Shown here in pieces: positions 62,096 through 64,000 of a DNA stretch of 64,000 bases. Origin of the DNA: Saccharicrinis sp963666825 (GTDB lineage Bacteria; Bacteroidota; Bacteroidia; Bacteroidales; Marinilabiliaceae); assembly GCA_963666825.2 (NCBI GenBank), contig OY763044.2, positions 2,728,001 through 2,792,000 on the forward strand, in the 5' to 3' direction. The position numbers were made by a program, and so were the translations under genes. Numbering within the stretch: position 1 is the first letter of the stretch; each line of letters starts with the position of its first letter. The notes under the pieces are model-generated. The model saw only the letters and a list, made by a program, of their open reading frames with translations. It was not told where the DNA came from and did no database searches.

Positions 62096-64000
62096 TTAAA
62101 AGTTTACACTTAACCCCAATGTGAATTTTCTTATCAAAGGATAAGTCTGAGCTCTGTCTACTCCATATACAGGATCAACAGCTTCAGGATCTCTTCCTGT
62201 ATAGTTGGTAAGAATAAATAAGTTTTCACCACTGGCGTACATTCTTGCAGATAGACCTTTACGCTTTAAAAGATTTTTAAAGGTATATCCCACTACTAAA
62301 GATTTCAACCTGATGTAATTAACATCTTCAATTGAATTATCGGTATACAATGAATAAACCTTTTTACCTGGATCAGCCTGAACTCTGGCAAAGTCAGCAT
62401 CATCTCCAGCAGTTTCCCAGAAAGTATAAGAGGATAGATCACCTAAAATTGGATGAGAAACGTGAGCTGAACCATCAACAGGATTCACTTTTACACTTAA
62501 TCCTTCTCCAGCTGCTGCATTTAATATTCTTTTTCTTAACGTAAAATTAAATAAGCAATTAAAGTCAAAATTCTTCCAACGTATTGTATTAACAATACCC
62601 CCTTGAGCCAAAGGCATTGGCGATCCTGCTGCAACTTTATCATCAGAAGTTATTTCACCATCGCCGTTTAAATCCAAATATTTAGGATCCCCTGCTGAAT
62701 AACGATAATAAACAGAAGTACCATGCTGACTATAATAATAGCGACTCTTCAAATAATCATATACAGGTACTTCTCCATCTGTATCGTAAAAACCATCTTG
62801 CTTATATACATAAAGCTGATTTAGAGGCTTTCCTTTAATACTAATATTTGTTGATCCACTTTGATAATCTCGTCCATCAAGTCCTCCTCCAAAAGTATTC
62901 CAGTTACGCGCTATGTTTACGCTTAAATCCCAAAAGAAATCTTTTTTATTAAAAACATTGGCCTTAACCATTAGTTCAACACCCTCATTTTGTATCGAAT
63001 AGGCATTTTGCCATTGTGTTTCATATCCAGTATATCCTCCTCCTGAAGGTAAAACAACTGCTGCCAATAAGTTATCGGTTTTACGATTATAATAGTCAAA
63101 TGTGATTTCGTATTTTCTTTTTAGCAGATGTAAATCAAAACCTAAATCAAGCTGGCCGGTTTCTTCCCAACCCAACTCTGGATTATACAAGCCATCTTCC
63201 CAGTTTGGTTCGATTGCTGACCTTCCTAGATAAGAATATGATGAAGGAAGAAAAACGCCTAATGCTAAATATGGTTGAGAGAAGTGTAATCCTGTTTTTC
63301 CATAACTACTTCTTAACTTAAAGAAATCAAGGAATGATAAATTTTTCATAAAGCTTTCTTCCGATACAATCCAACCTAAGGATCCCGAAGGAAAAAATCC
63401 CCATCTATTATCTTCTCCAAAAGTAGAACTTCCATCCCTTCTAAAAGTTGCAGACATCAAGTAACGTTTATTATAAGCGTAGTTAAGACGACCAAAAAAT
63501 CCAATAAGCTTTGTTTCCTCTTTAGATGAACTAAAACCTTGCATTGCTCTTGCCTCTCCATTATCATCGGTACTAAGCTCAGGAAAATTAACTGCCCAAT
63601 GTATTTGATCCGAAGAACCTCCTAAAGCTGTCCCAGCCATATTTATCTCACTATCCCATTGGAAAGAACTACCAAGCATAACGTCAAACTTATTATTATC
63701 CTTGCTATAAGAATAGGTCAATAAATTTTCATTTAAAATCATTGAGTTCTTACTGATTTGATCATAAACCTGCGACTCACTAAGGGTACTAATTGTTGAT
63801 GGAGCAAAATAATAACGTTCCGCCTGTGCATAATCAATAGCAGCAGATGTACTAAATCTTAATCCCTTAAAAATTTCATAACCGATATTAAAACTACTTC
63901 TTAATCTATAACCAACATTATCATCAACAATACTATTCAGATTATTTATAGATTGCTCATAAATAGCTGAATTAATACCCGGTAATGTTGTTGAAAGTTC
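62096..64000 (-). CDS. SusC-like TonB-dependent transporter, N-terminus cut by window edge
   Basis: The frame is open from the right edge of the window to the stop at 62096, about 634 codons; the internal ATG at 63742 is not a start, because 86 codons before it continue the barrel (for example GYRLRSSFNIGYEIFKGLRFSTS). Only barrel sequence is visible, with typical strands such as KRYLMSATFRRDGSSTFGEDNRWGFFPSGSLGWIVSEE and FFKLRSSYGKTG, DFNCLFNFTLRKR, YIRLKSLVVGYTF, LSARMYASGENLFILTNYTGRDPEA and a terminal Phe. The plug and signal peptide lie outside. It leads the third Sus operon. Confidence 0.95.
   Translation of the reverse strand, partial: ELSTTLPGINSAIYEQSINNLNSIVDDNVGYRLRSSFNIGYEIFKGLRFSTSAAIDYAQAERYYFAPSTISTLSESQVYDQISKNSMILNENLLTYSYSKDNNKFDVMLGSSFQWDSEINMAGTALGGSSDQIHWAVNFPELSTDDNGEARAMQGFSSSKEETKLIGFFGRLNYAYNKRYLMSATFRRDGSSTFGEDNRWGFFPSGSLGWIVSEESFMKNLSFLDFFKLRSSYGKTGLHFSQPYLALGVFLPSSYSYLGRSAIEPNWEDGLYNPELGWEETGQLDLGFDLHLLKRKYEITFDYYNRKTDNLLAAVVLPSGGGYTGYETQWQNAYSIQNEGVELMVKANVFNKKDFFWDLSVNIARNWNTFGGGLDGRDYQSGSTNISIKGKPLNQLYVYKQDGFYDTDGEVPVYDYLKSRYYYSQHGTSVYYRYSAGDPKYLDLNGDGEITSDDKVAAGSPMPLAQGGIVNTIRWKNFDFNCLFNFTLRKRILNAAAGEGLSVKVNPVDGSAHVSHPILGDLSSYTFWETAGDDADFARVQADPGKKVYSLYTDNSIEDVNYIRLKSLVVGYTFKNLLKRKGLSARMYASGENLFILTNYTGRDPEAVDPVYGVDRAQTYPLIRKFTLGLSVNF

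Overview
The window comes from an AT-rich genome of the phylum Bacteroidota. Three SusC/SusD pairs, many exported lipoproteins, glycoside hydrolase clusters, and promoters of the Bacteroidota type (TTTG, about 20 bases, TAnnTTTG) all point there. The mix of families resembles free-living or marine Bacteroidales and Marinilabiliales relatives. No rRNA, tRNA or single-copy marker is present, so I do not name a genus. No CRISPR array, prophage or conjugative module was seen.

Left block (1-22466): two GH92 alpha-mannosidases (one cut by the left edge), an AraC-type regulator and a membrane-anchored DUF6377-type regulator. A three-gene operon follows on the minus strand (transglutaminase-like lipoprotein, SusC, SusD), with a clear promoter and a strong terminator. 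A plus-strand set comes next: GH97, a GH65 of the kojibiose/glucosylgalactosyl-hydroxylysine glucosidase type, a CBM9-like lipoprotein and a GHL10-type hydrolase. The cargo suggests alpha-mannosides and alpha-1,2-linked glucose, possibly on glycoproteins.

Middle block (23485-49932): a locus for complex, fucosylated N-acetylglucosamine-containing glycans. Minus-strand genes are GH84, SusD and SusC, then GH35, two GH29s, GH20, a ROK sugar kinase, a NagB/PIG-L fusion and a ROK repressor. Divergent from the repressor are cutC, GH3, a third GH29, a third GH92 and a BNR/sialidase-like protein. Outer enzymes release galactose, fucose, GlcNAc and mannose. The kinase and the fusion enzyme could carry GlcNAc to fructose-6-phosphate. 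No separate nagA is present.

Right block (49984-64000): housekeeping and accessory genes, namely a cation/proton antiporter, a DUF2062 protein, a Y1/REP-associated transposase embedded in three copies of a palindromic repeat, an MFS-lipocalin-(GNAT+nitrilase) operon, an aldo/keto reductase and a DUF3124 lipoprotein. Last is a third Sus locus (SusC cut by the right edge, SusD, a FAS1-like lipoprotein and a small lipoprotein).

Non-coding items that stand out are a folded region at 23177-23480 that resembles the 5' part of a group II intron, two T-less hairpins inside the GlcNAc operon, a 22-base motif shared upstream of two loci, an orphan promoter/terminator pair at 58782-59269, and a dispersed repeat that has run into the 3' end of the GH65 gene.
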